Below are positions 26,360-33,679 of a stretch of DNA of 64,000 nt, one piece after another. The translations under genes and the position numbers were made by a program. Source of the stretch: Flavobacterium hibernum (GTDB lineage Bacteria; Bacteroidota; Bacteroidia; Flavobacteriales; Flavobacteriaceae); the NCBI RefSeq assembly GCF_000832125.1, contig NZ_JPRK01000008.1, positions 372,001-436,000 of the forward strand. Reading direction: 5' to 3'. Numbering within the stretch: position 1 is the stretch's first letter; each line of letters begins with the position of its first letter. The notes beneath the pieces are model-generated. The model made no database searches, was not told where the DNA came from, and worked only from the letters and a program-made list of their open reading frames with translations.

Positions 26360-26398
26360 ACTTCTACAAGCATCTTGCTTGTGAACACAATTAGAAGT
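26360..26398. repeat. Nested palindrome with CAAGC/GCTTG core
   Basis: Outer arms ACTTCTA (26360-26366) and TAGAAGT (26392-26398) enclose ACAAGCATCTTGCTTGT (26366-26382), itself a hairpin. It has no T run, so it is unlike a terminator; it could be a relic of a small interspersed repeat. Confidence 0.45.
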
Positions 26399-26463
26399 AT
26401 TATTGAGAGAAGTTAAAAAAACATAGGATCTAAAATAAATTTAAAAAAATTGCTAAATTAGAA

Positions 26464-27048
26464 ATGAAGTCAATAGAAAAATTACAAAATTTAATTCCGC
26501 TAGGATACCTCTTTCTTGTAGTAATGGGGATTTTAAAAGAAAGTGTTTATTTTTATCAACTGAAAATCAACATCTTAAAATATTCGACAATTATGGACAT
26601 TTTAATAAGTCCAATTGCTGATTTAACCGCAAATCCACTTATATTATTTTTCATAATCCTCTTTTTACTTCTTATAACCCTTATTCTGCTTCTTATTTAT
26701 AATTATCGTTCTAAAAACTGGGTTAAAAAAAAATTTAACCTTAATGATAATGAACCATCAACTGATATCATTAAAAGTAAATTAAAAAAAGCTTTTTTAC
26801 TTGCTGTAAGTACTGGAATACTGAGCTTTTTTTTAGGAATTGGCCTTGGCGGAGGAAAAAATATGGCTCAAAAAATCAAAAACAATAAACTGGAATACAA
26901 ACAAAAGCTGACCTTTAATACTGGAGAAACTGAAAATATTTTCTTGATAGATGCTAATAGCGCTTATTATTTTTATCTAATAGCAAAAAGCAAATCCATA
27001 AAAATTGCTCCCATCGGAGCTATCAAAACTATTGAATTAGAAAATTAA
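26464..27048 (+). CDS. Hypothetical membrane protein
   Basis: A 194-residue protein with up to three membrane segments: about 10-25 (LIPLGYLFLVVMGIL), 59-80 (ILFFIILFLLLITLILLLIY) and 115-130 (LLAVSTGILSFFLGIG, glycine-rich). The C-terminal 60 residues are a charged domain (NTGETENIFLIDANSAYYFY). I do not recognise a family. Its stop is 3 bases before the archaemetzincin-like gene, so the two are almost certainly cotranscribed. Confidence 0.65.
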   Translation: MKSIEKLQNLIPLGYLFLVVMGILKESVYFYQLKINILKYSTIMDILISPIADLTANPLILFFIILFLLLITLILLLIYNYRSKNWVKKKFNLNDNEPSTDIIKSKLKKAFLLAVSTGILSFFLGIGLGGGKNMAQKIKNNKLEYKQKLTFNTGETENIFLIDANSAYYFYLIAKSKSIKIAPIGAIKTIELEN

Positions 27049-27051
27049 AAA

Positions 27052-27642
27052 ATGAAAAAATACTTTCTCTTTTTAATATTAGCGCTGATTTCCTGTGCAA
27101 AAAGTGAACATCAAAAAATAATTGTAATTCAACCTTTAGGGAATTTTAATACTGAAGAAGCAAAGGAAGTTTATAATAAAATACGAACTATCAGCCCGAA
27201 CGTTGTTTTAAGATCTAACATTCCATTTCCTGAAAATGCTTTTTACCAACCTCGAAACAGATATCGAGCGGACAGTATTATCAAAACTATTAAAAATAAT
27301 ATTGGCAAAGATTCTGTGATTGTAGGCTTATCGAATAGTGATATTAGCGTAACCAAAGGAAAAATAAAAGATTGGGGCGTTATGGGATTGGGTTATCATC
27401 CTGGCAAATCTTGTGTAGTTTCTGATTACAGATTACGCAAACAAAATAAAAACGAACAATTTTACAAAGTAGTCTTACACGAATTGGGACATACTGAAGG
27501 TTTACCTCACTGCCCAACAAAATCATGTTTAATGAGAGATGCCGAAGGTAAAAATCATATTGATGAAGAAACTGATTTTTGTATAAAGTGCAAAACCTAT
27601 TTAATTAAAAAAGGATGGAAATTAAGCAATGCGCAAACTTGA
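27052..27642 (+). CDS. Archaemetzincin-like zinc protease, lipoprotein form
   Basis: A 196-residue protein with a lipoprotein signal (MKKYFLFLILALISC, Cys15). The catalytic block is HELGHTEGLPHCPTKSCLM (143-161): the zinc motif HExxHxxG followed by Cys154, Cys159 and the Met161 turn, then a CxxC pair (Cys177/Cys180), the archaemetzincin arrangement of one catalytic and one structural zinc. In place of the usual cytosolic enzyme this one is lipidated and so envelope-located. It overlaps functionally with no known neighbour, but its stop-to-start spacing of 3 bases ties it to the upstream membrane protein gene. Confidence 0.82.
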   Translation: MKKYFLFLILALISCAKSEHQKIIVIQPLGNFNTEEAKEVYNKIRTISPNVVLRSNIPFPENAFYQPRNRYRADSIIKTIKNNIGKDSVIVGLSNSDISVTKGKIKDWGVMGLGYHPGKSCVVSDYRLRKQNKNEQFYKVVLHELGHTEGLPHCPTKSCLMRDAEGKNHIDEETDFCIKCKTYLIKKGWKLSNAQT

Positions 27643-27686
27643 TTGACCAAATGAAACATATATAATTAACCAAAAACTAAAACCAA

Positions 27687-27932
27687 ATGAAAACCAAGAA
27701 ATTTGCAGAAATGACTACTGAAGAATTAGTAAAAACTAAAAAAATATCGAAAGGCGTTACGTATGCGTTTGTGATACTTTTAATTTTATTATTAGGAGCT
27801 AATGTTTTCCTTGTACTAAAAAAAGGTTTCGGTCCTTTGCAAATTATTCCATTCACACTGTTACCGTTACTTTTTTTAAATTTTTACAATCTGAAACAAA
27901 TTAAAAAGGAATTGAAATCCAGAGAGAATTAA
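27687..27932 (+). CDS. Small two-helix membrane protein
   Basis: An 81-residue protein: a charged N-terminus (MKTKKFAEMTTEELVKTKK), two membrane helices (about 24-44 and 50-66) and a basic C-terminus (LKQIKKELKSREN). Similar small proteins in Bacteroidota are sometimes labelled redox-active disulfide protein 2, but this one has no cysteine, so that name would be unjustified. It lies 44 bases after the archaemetzincin gene and is followed by a terminator. Confidence 0.65.
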   Translation: MKTKKFAEMTTEELVKTKKISKGVTYAFVILLILLLGANVFLVLKKGFGPLQIIPFTLLPLLFLNFYNLKQIKKELKSREN

Positions 27933-27960
27933 GAAGACGTTTCTTCTAACTGCATAATAA

Positions 27961-27998
27961 AAAAACCTTAGCTTTAAAAACTAAGGTTTTTGTTTTTT
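27961..27998 (+). terminator. Terminator of the 25.8-27.9 kb gene group
   Basis: AAAAACCTTAG pairs with CTAAGGTTTTT around a 9-base loop, then GTTTTTT. Confidence 0.85.
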
Positions 27999-28013
27999 AA
28001 TGGAAACCTATAT

Positions 28014-28115
28014 GTCATCTCGAGCGAATGGAGAAATCGCACTCGCATCTCGACAAAGATTGGCGACATTGTTTACGGAATTTGTAGTGTGATTTCTCCC
28101 TGTGGTCGAAATGAC
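28014..28115. repeat. REP/MITE-like element with 29-bp imperfect terminal inverted repeats
   Basis: Left arm 28014-28042 (GTCATCTCGAGCGAATGGAG, then AAATCGCAC) and the reverse complement of the right arm 28087-28115 (GTCATTTCGACCACAGGGAG, then AAATCACAC) agree at 23 of 29 positions, around a 44-base centre. There is no coding content. Similar GTCATTTCGA...GGAGAAATC sequences are, to my knowledge, scattered through Bacteroidota genomes. It lies between a terminator and the end of serB. Confidence 0.8.
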
Positions 28116-28139
28116 AAAAATGTCGCAAACGTTGATTTA

Positions 28140-29369
28140 TTACATCATATCAATATATCTGTCATGGTATCCTAATAAGTATAAAACTCCATCAAGACCT
28201 AAACTTGAAATTGATGTTGAGGCATTTTCTTTTACTTTTGGTTTTGCGTGAAAAGCGATTCCCAGACCTGCTAGATTTAACATTGGCAAATCGTTGGCTC
28301 CGTCACCAACCGCAATTGTTTGGTTAATATGAATTCCTTCTTTCTCAGCAATGGCAGTTAGGTATTCGGCTTTCTTTTGTCCGTCAACAATATCACCCAA
28401 ATATTTACCGGTTAATTTACCGTCTTTAATCTCTAATTGATTGGCGTGAACGTAATCGATTCCTAATTCTTTTTGTAAATATTCTCCAAAATAGGTGAAT
28501 CCTCCAGAAAGAATTGCCGTTTTATATCCGTAATATTTTAAGGCTTTCATTAAACGATGTGCGCCTTTTGTTATTGGTAATTTTTTGGCTACTGATTGCA
28601 AAACGTCTTCGCTCAAACCTTCCAGCAACGCCATGCGCTGTTTAAAACTTTCGTTAAAGTCAATTTCGCCATTCATTGCAGATTCTGTTATGGCACGAAC
28701 TTGTTCTCCTACTCCATTTAGTTCTGCCAATTCGTCGATTACTTCTGTCTGAATTAAAGTTGAATCCATATCGAAGCAAACCAAACGTCGGTTTCTTCTA
28801 TAAATATTATCTTCCTGAAACGAAATGTCAACATTTAGCGTTCGGGAAATTTCCATGAAACTTGCTGTCATAGCTATTTTATCTACAACATCGCCTGTTA
28901 ATGATAATTGTATACAAGAGCGTGGATAATCTTCTTTTTCTACAACAGATGTTCTACCTGTTAATCTTATAATAGAAACTATATTTAAGTTTTGATCTGA
29001 CAATAATTTAGCTACTGCGGCCAATTGTGAAGCGGCTAACTGTTCTCCTAAAATATTAACAATATAGCGTTGTTTCGATTGTGTTTTTACCCATTTTTCG
29101 TAATCGTCTATAGAAATTGGAATAAATTTAACCTTTACTTCTAGTTCGTAAGCTTTGAACAATAAGTCTTTTAAAACTGGCCCAGATGTTGAACCGGCTT
29201 GAATTTCGAATAAAATCCCTAAAGAAAGTGTATCGTGAATATCGGCTTGACCAATATCTAAAATAATAGCATCGTAAGTAGCTAATACTGCTGTTAAACC
29301 AGCCGTAACTCCTGGCTTATCATGACCTGAAACTTTTAATAGAATAATCTCTTTATCTTCTGCTGCCAT
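28140..29369 (-). CDS. serB: Phosphoserine phosphatase with N-terminal ACT domains
   Basis: Catalyses the last step of serine synthesis, phosphoserine to serine. From the ATG at 29369 the protein has 409 residues (an upstream in-frame TTG at 29399 would add ten). The N-terminal half carries two ACT-like domains (KVSGHDKPGVTAGLTAVL and NILGEQLAASQLAAVAKLL). The C-terminal half is a HAD phosphatase: FDMDSTLIQTE with the nucleophilic Asp, SGGFTYF, and GDGANDLPML. The ACT domains suggest feedback by amino acids, as known in longer SerB enzymes. It is separate from the neighbouring VOC cluster. Confidence 0.94.
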   Translation of the reverse strand: MAAEDKEIILLKVSGHDKPGVTAGLTAVLATYDAIILDIGQADIHDTLSLGILFEIQAGSTSGPVLKDLLFKAYELEVKVKFIPISIDDYEKWVKTQSKQRYIVNILGEQLAASQLAAVAKLLSDQNLNIVSIIRLTGRTSVVEKEDYPRSCIQLSLTGDVVDKIAMTASFMEISRTLNVDISFQEDNIYRRNRRLVCFDMDSTLIQTEVIDELAELNGVGEQVRAITESAMNGEIDFNESFKQRMALLEGLSEDVLQSVAKKLPITKGAHRLMKALKYYGYKTAILSGGFTYFGEYLQKELGIDYVHANQLEIKDGKLTGKYLGDIVDGQKKAEYLTAIAEKEGIHINQTIAVGDGANDLPMLNLAGLGIAFHAKPKVKENASTSISSLGLDGVLYLLGYHDRYIDMM

Positions 29370-29452
29370 TTTTTCTATATTGTTTTTAAGAAGCGACAAA
29401 AATCGGCAATCTAATGCTTATAAAAAAGAATATTCTTTGTTTTTTTGAAAAG

Positions 29453-29478
29453 AAAAAGCACGTTAAAACGTGCTTTTT
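29453..29478 (-). terminator. Terminator of the VOC/SRPBCC cluster
   Basis: AAAAAGCACGTT, loop AA, AACGTGCTTTTT. On the minus strand it lies about 50 bases past the last gene of the cluster. Confidence 0.8.
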
Positions 29479-29528
29479 CAAATATTTTAACAATTATGTT
29501 TCACTATTGCAATAACATAACTTTTTCG

Positions 29529-29972
29529 TTATTGACCCGGTTGATTTTCGTCAAAATTTACCATCCAGCTTACGCCAAATTTGTCTTTGAACATACCAAA
29601 ATAAGCTCCCCAAAAAGTTTTATTCATTGGCATGTAAACGGTTCCGTTTGCCGAAAGTCCGTTAAAAATTCTATTAGCTTCATCTGTACTCTCAACGTTT
29701 ATTGAGATTGAAAAGTTTCCTCCAAAAGCTACATCTCCAGATTGCTCGTTACTATCACTTCCCATTAAAATGGTATTTCCAATTGGCAGCGAAACATGCA
29801 TTACTCTATTAGCATCTTTCTCTGATATTTGAGCACAACTTCCGTTTTCATCTGCAGGCATATCTTTAAATTTTCCTATGTATGGAAACTCTCCTCCAAA
29901 AACTGATTTGTAAAACAAAAATGCTTCTTCGCAATTTCCGTTAAAAATTAAATAAGGGTTTACTGATGTCAT
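29529..29972 (-). CDS. PhnB-like VOC family protein
   Basis: A 147-residue protein of the vicinal-oxygen-chelate fold, PhnB type. It begins NPYLIFNGNCEEAFLFYKSV with FGGEF, contains MHVSLPIGNTILMGSD and ends FGMFKDKFGVSWMVNF, the paired beta-alpha-beta units of the family. PhnB-like proteins are widespread in Bacteroidota clusters of small stress or detoxification proteins; no substrate is known. It is last in the leftward cluster, and its 5' spacer is a four-copy heptanucleotide repeat. Confidence 0.85.
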   Translation of the reverse strand: MTSVNPYLIFNGNCEEAFLFYKSVFGGEFPYIGKFKDMPADENGSCAQISEKDANRVMHVSLPIGNTILMGSDSNEQSGDVAFGGNFSISINVESTDEANRIFNGLSANGTVYMPMNKTFWGAYFGMFKDKFGVSWMVNFDENQPGQ

Positions 29973-29974
29973 GA

Positions 29975-30002
29975 TTTTTTGTTTTTTGTTTTTTGTTTTT
30001 TG
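29975..30002 (-). repeat. Heptanucleotide tandem repeat (CAAAAAA)4
   Basis: Four exact 7-base units, TTTTTTG on the plus strand, starting 3 bases upstream of the PhnB-like ATG and ending 9 bases short of the preceding stop codon. A further partial unit follows. Slippage here would alter leader length but not the reading frame. Confidence 0.85.
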
Positions 30003-30010
30003 TTTGTTTT

Positions 30011-30448
30011 TTATTTTTCTGCTAACTCTTTTACCTTTTCCAATCCTTTTGGAAAAACTCCTTTATAATAATCGATATACTGCTCGACTGTATCAATCTG
30101 AGCAATGAGATCTATAAATTCATCATCCTGAGTTAATCGATAGGTTTCCATTGCGCCGCTCCACTTTTTGGTTTCTTCATTAAGAGGAATTTCTTTAAAG
30201 TCTTTTATTTCTCCTAAATGTTTAAAAGCCATATATTCATTTGGAATTTTAGTTTCAATAATGCTGTACATTCCTTCTCCATTAGGAGACATAAAATGCA
30301 CTTTATCACCTTGCCCCCAATCAGTTATAGTGTACGAACCTTCGCAAAAAACTCCTGTCCATTTTTTATAGGTTTCTTCTTCCCACAAAACTGACCACAC
30401 TTTTTGAACAGGTGCTTTAATTCTAATTTTAAACTCTAACGTTTCCAT
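30011..30448 (-). CDS. SRPBCC (AHSA1-type) domain protein
   Basis: A 145-residue START-like hydrophobic-pocket protein. It begins METLEFKIRIKAPVQKVWSV, followed by LWEEETYKKWTGVF and DWGQGDKVHFMSPNGEGMYS, the usual AHSA1 N-terminal strand-helix-strand, and ends in a long C-terminal helix. The family binds lipids or small hydrophobic ligands. It lies 2 bases after the upstream VOC gene and just before the PhnB-like gene, so all are cotranscribed. The specific ligand is unknown. Confidence 0.85.
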   Translation of the reverse strand: METLEFKIRIKAPVQKVWSVLWEEETYKKWTGVFCEGSYTITDWGQGDKVHFMSPNGEGMYSIIETKIPNEYMAFKHLGEIKDFKEIPLNEETKKWSGAMETYRLTQDDEFIDLIAQIDTVEQYIDYYKGVFPKGLEKVKELAEK

Positions 30449-30450
30449 GT

Positions 30451-30858
30451 TTAAGATAATTTACTAAAATCCATAAATAAAACGTTCCAACGATGACCGT
30501 CTAAATCTGCAAAGCCACAACCGTACATCCAACCTTGGCTATCTGCAGGAGGTGCAAAAACAATTCCACCGGCCTCTTTTACTTTCTCTGCCAATTCATC
30601 TACTTCGGCAATACTTTCGGCATCAATTGAGATCAAAACTTCTGAACTCGATTGCGTATCTGTCAGCTTATTTTGTGAAAAACTAACAAACAAAGATTCT
30701 TCAAAAAGCATTACTACAAATTTTCCTTCGCCCACCACCATGCATGTAGAACTTGGCGTGTCATGTTCTTCGTTAAAAGAGAATCCTATTTTCGAAAAAA
30801 AAGCTTTTGATTTTGCCACCTCTTTTACAGGCAAATTCAGCCAAATTTGTTTTGTCAT
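30451..30858 (-). CDS. VOC (glyoxalase/bleomycin-resistance-like) protein
   Basis: A 135-residue glyoxalase-fold protein beginning IWLNLPVKEVAKSKAFFSKI, then GFSFNEEHDTPSSTCMVVGE and, near the C-terminus, GWMYGCGFADLDGHRWNVLF. The DxDGHxW ending is typical of the family. It is in the middle of the leftward VOC/SRPBCC cluster, with 2 bases to the next gene. A word-repeat spacer (30911-31002) separates it from the upstream SRPBCC pair, so there may be an internal promoter. Activity is unknown. Confidence 0.85.
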   Translation of the reverse strand: MTKQIWLNLPVKEVAKSKAFFSKIGFSFNEEHDTPSSTCMVVGEGKFVVMLFEESLFVSFSQNKLTDTQSSSEVLISIDAESIAEVDELAEKVKEAGGIVFAPPADSQGWMYGCGFADLDGHRWNVLFMDFSKLS

Positions 30859-30910
30859 TTTTTGATATTTTAATATTTTTAAACCATATAAGTCTTATAA
30901 GATAATTTTA

Positions 30911-31002
30911 GCTAGTTGTTATATCTCGCAAAGGCGCTAAGTCACCAAGTTTACTTTTTTTGTTCCTGAACTTTGAACCTTTGTTACTCTGCCTCTTTGA
31001 AT
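30911..31002 (-). repeat. TTTGAACTTT/CGCAAAGGCG word-repeat spacer
   Basis: Read on the minus strand: TTTAGATTCAAAGAGGCAGA, GTAACAAAGGTTCAAAGTTC, then CTTGGTGACTTAGCGCCTTT with GCGAGAT. It fills the gap between two cluster genes and belongs to the same general class of gene-junction words seen near clpP/clpX. Confidence 0.6.
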
Positions 31003-31012
31003 CTAAAAAAAA

Positions 31013-31417
31013 CTAATTCGCTTCTGTGTAACTTTTAAAATTATCTAAAATTGCTTGCCAGCCACCACGCTGCATTTCTTCTGGATTTTGCGTTTCGGGA
31101 TCAAAACTTTGAATTATTTCTACTCCGCTTGGGGTTTCTGTAAAACTGATTTCGACTTTTCTCCCATCCTCCAAAATATATTCAATTGCTTTATTTTTCT
31201 CAACTAAAGTATATTCGCCTCCAAAATCAAAACTCATACTTCCGTCTTTTGCAGCCATTGTAGACGAAAATTTCCCGCCTTCTCTCAAATCATTTTCGGC
31301 ATGTGGAGTATGCCAGTCTGGAGAGGCAAAACTCCATTTGGTAATATGTTCAGGCGTTGTCCAAAAATCCCAAACTTTATCTATTGATGCGTTAACTGTG
31401 TTTTGTATTGTTATCAT
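31013..31417 (-). CDS. SRPBCC domain protein, paralog 1
   Basis: A 134-residue AHSA1-type protein: MITIQNTVNASIDKVWDFWT, TPEHITKWSFASPDWHTP, then KDGSMSFDFGGEYTLVE and a C-terminal helix (GGWQAILDNFKSYTEAN). The family forms a hydrophobic ligand pocket. It is clearly paralogous to the next gene upstream (31463-31867), sharing the N-terminal block and the DGSxSFDF motif, so the pair arose by tandem duplication. Ligand unknown. Confidence 0.85.
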   Translation of the reverse strand: MITIQNTVNASIDKVWDFWTTPEHITKWSFASPDWHTPHAENDLREGGKFSSTMAAKDGSMSFDFGGEYTLVEKNKAIEYILEDGRKVEISFTETPSGVEIIQSFDPETQNPEEMQRGGWQAILDNFKSYTEAN

Positions 31418-31462
31418 ACTATTTTCTTGTTAAGTAAATTATTTTTATTTGAATTGAAACTG

Positions 31463-31867
31463 TTAAATACGCTCTACATACTTTTTAAAATTGTCAATCA
31501 CTGTTTGACACCATTCTTCTTGCATCTTTACAGAATCTTGTTTTGTTGGTTCAAATGTTTCTGCAATTTTTACTTCATCCGCAATTTTTTCAAATCTTAC
31601 TTGCCCTGTTCTATCATCATCGAGTTTATACTCTATTAATGATAAACTTTCGATGTTAGTATATATTCCTTCAAAATCAAAACTTAAACTTCCATCTCTT
31701 TTTGCCATTTTATATTGAAACTTTCCATTTACTTTAAGATCATTTTTTACATCTTGAGTATACCAATCGTCTATTGCAATATTCCATTTTTTGATATGCT
31801 CTGGTATTGTCCAAAAACCCCAAACTTTATCTATCGATGCGCATATCTTATTTTGGACTGTTATCAT
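31463..31867 (-). CDS. SRPBCC domain protein, paralog 2
   Basis: A 134-residue protein of the same length and layout as its neighbour: MITVQNKICASIDKVWGFWT, IPEHIKKWNIAIDDWYTQ, KRDGSLSFDFEGIYTNIE. It is more diverged and lysine-rich, which fits relaxed or altered selection after duplication. It is the first gene of the leftward cluster, with a TACATTTG promoter element upstream. It faces the GlxA-type regulator gene on the opposite strand, a likely controller. Confidence 0.85.
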   Translation of the reverse strand: MITVQNKICASIDKVWGFWTIPEHIKKWNIAIDDWYTQDVKNDLKVNGKFQYKMAKRDGSLSFDFEGIYTNIESLSLIEYKLDDDRTGQVRFEKIADEVKIAETFEPTKQDSVKMQEEWCQTVIDNFKKYVERI

Positions 31868-31922
31868 TGCGTTTTTATTAAAATTGTACTTTGTTCTATA
31901 TAAAATTACAAATTATTTAAAG

Positions 31923-31930
31923 CAAATGTA
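31923..31930 (-). promoter_or_regulatory. -7 promoter element for the SRPBCC/VOC cluster
   Basis: Minus-strand TACATTTG, 55 bases before the first ATG of the cluster. It lies about 65 bases from the divergent element at 31996-32003. Confidence 0.55.
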
Positions 31931-31995
31931 GATTTTTACAATAAGCTTTAAGATACATTAAAAGTCATTTTTAGGGGCATTTAAGACAAATTCCT

Positions 31996-32003
31996 TATTT
32001 TTG
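31996..32003 (+). promoter_or_regulatory. -7 promoter element for the GlxA-type regulator
   Basis: TATTTTTG, ending 33 bases before the ATG at 32037. No clear -33 TTG. Confidence 0.5.
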
Positions 32004-32036
32004 TATTGAATCATTTTCTCAAAAAACAAAAATATC

Positions 32037-33002
32037 ATGAGTAAGAAAGTAGGTTTAATTGTGCCCCACGACTATAAGTTATTAAGTATAGCCGCTATTT
32101 TAGAAGTCTTTGAAACGGCTAATAAAATCTCTAAAGAAGATGACAAACCTTTTCTAATTATGGTTTTTCAATCTGCCGAACAAATCAATGAGAATCGTTT
32201 ATTTGGATATGAGGTGAACTTTATCGAAGATTCTACAGAAATTCTTGATCTCATTTTAATTCCTGCTTTTACAACTGATAATATGAGTGAGATGATTGTA
32301 AAGAATAAAAACTTTATTCCGTGGCTAAAAATGCAACATCAATCCGGTGCCGAATTGGCAAGTTTTTGTACTGGTGCTTTTTTGTTTGCGGCTTCGGGAT
32401 TATTAAACGAAAAATTGGCAACAACACACGTCGATGCTTGCAGTGCTTTTACAAAAGCTTTTCCGATGGTGAAATTAAAACCTGAAGAAACTTTAACCGC
32501 CGACGGAAGTTTATATACGAGCGGAGGTTCTACTTCAACTTTTCATTTGTTGATTCTTTTGGTTCAGAAATATTGCGGAAATGAAATTGCCGTTCAAATT
32601 GCGAAAATTTTCTCGATTGATTTAAACCGATACAAGCAGAGTTATTTTAGCACTTTTAGACCTAATCATCTGCACAACGACACTTTGGTTGCGATGTTAC
32701 AGCAAAAAATTGAAAATCAATACAGCACTATCGAAAAACTAGAAGAAATTACGAAAGATATTCCAACTAGTGCACGAAACATGACACGCAGGTTTAAACA
32801 GGTTACGGGAATTCCGCCAATCGAATATTTACAGAATATTAGAGTAGAAAGTTCTAAAAAATATCTGGAACAAACTCAACTTTCGATTTCTGAAATTATC
32901 GAAAAAACAGGTTATAACGATCCAAAAGCTTTTAGAAAAGTATTTTATAAAATGGTTGGAATGAAGCCTATTGAATATCGCGAGAAGTTTAGGGTACAGT
33001 AG
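32037..33002 (+). CDS. GlxA-type AraC regulator with DJ-1/PfpI domain
   Basis: A 321-residue transcription factor. Residues about 3-175 form a DJ-1/PfpI-like domain with the nucleophile-elbow Cys in ASFCTGAFLFAASG (Cys111); residues about 220-318 are an AraC helix-turn-helix pair (RNMTRRFKQVTGIPPIEYLQ and ISEIIEKTGYNDPKAFRKVF). Such GlxA-like regulators sense small metabolites or reactive species through the N-domain and activate nearby genes. It is divergent from the VOC/SRPBCC cluster, the most likely target. Cys111 is intact. Confidence 0.9.
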   Translation: MSKKVGLIVPHDYKLLSIAAILEVFETANKISKEDDKPFLIMVFQSAEQINENRLFGYEVNFIEDSTEILDLILIPAFTTDNMSEMIVKNKNFIPWLKMQHQSGAELASFCTGAFLFAASGLLNEKLATTHVDACSAFTKAFPMVKLKPEETLTADGSLYTSGGSTSTFHLLILLVQKYCGNEIAVQIAKIFSIDLNRYKQSYFSTFRPNHLHNDTLVAMLQQKIENQYSTIEKLEEITKDIPTSARNMTRRFKQVTGIPPIEYLQNIRVESSKKYLEQTQLSISEIIEKTGYNDPKAFRKVFYKMVGMKPIEYREKFRVQ

Positions 33003-33019
33003 TTTTTTTGAGCAGTAAA

Positions 33020-33679
33020 TTATGTTTTAATAATCCACATCAGAACTTTTTTGTTTTGTTTTAATATTTCATCAATTTCTTTCATGCTTTCGTTTGAAAC
33101 GGCTGGACATCCCCAACCTTCTGGTGTTCCATTTGGATATACTTCATTATCTGAAATTGCATCCCAGGAATGTAGAACTATAGCACGACTTCGGGCATTG
33201 GAGTTCGATTTATCTTTTCCCTGCAAAATATAATTGACTTTAATTCCCCATTGGCTCACACCTCGATCTAACACAACAAATTTTCCAATAGAGGAACAAT
33301 GCGAATCAAATTCGTTACTTATTGGCGCTTTATCTTTTGACATTGTTGCGCCCCATCTATTATCGCCACAACCATGACTTACTATATATGATTTTGAAAT
33401 TTTATTCTGTTTAAAGTCATAAATAAAAAATCTTTTTAAACCTGAGTGAACACCTAAATCTATTAGAATAAATTTATTTTGATTGAGATTATTTCTTTGG
33501 CTATATTGCTTGGCTTCTTTATAATAATTGCTGTAATTAATTTCGGCACGAGATTTTTCTTCTAAAATTATTTCGCTTTTTTGTTTAGTTACGGGAATAG
33601 CTTTCTTATTTTCTTTCGTACAAGAAAATCCAAAAACAAAGAATAAAGACACACAGCGCAAATAGTTCTTAATTACCAT
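33020..33679 (-). CDS. L,D-transpeptidase-like (YkuD_2) lipoprotein
   Basis: A 219-residue lipoprotein when started at the ATG at 33679, which gives a signal peptide ending FGFSC (Cys20); an ATG at 33718 would add 13 residues. The catalytic domain is of the YkuD_2 (murein L,D-transpeptidase catalytic) type: VSHGCGDNRWG, FDSHCSSIGKFVVLDRG, AIVLHSWDAIS and the active-site GWGCPAVS. Members cross-link or attach to peptidoglycan by cutting a D-Ala-type stem. The start overlaps the upstream gene by 11 bases, so they are cotranscribed. Confidence 0.82.
   Translation of the reverse strand: MVIKNYLRCVSLFFVFGFSCTKENKKAIPVTKQKSEIILEEKSRAEINYSNYYKEAKQYSQRNNLNQNKFILIDLGVHSGLKRFFIYDFKQNKISKSYIVSHGCGDNRWGATMSKDKAPISNEFDSHCSSIGKFVVLDRGVSQWGIKVNYILQGKDKSNSNARSRAIVLHSWDAISDNEVYPNGTPEGWGCPAVSNESMKEIDEILKQNKKVLMWIIKT

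Noticed and set aside
29445..29705. Plus-strand open frame over the end of the PhnB-like gene
   Set aside because: Antisense shadow of a well-supported gene and the terminator hairpin.
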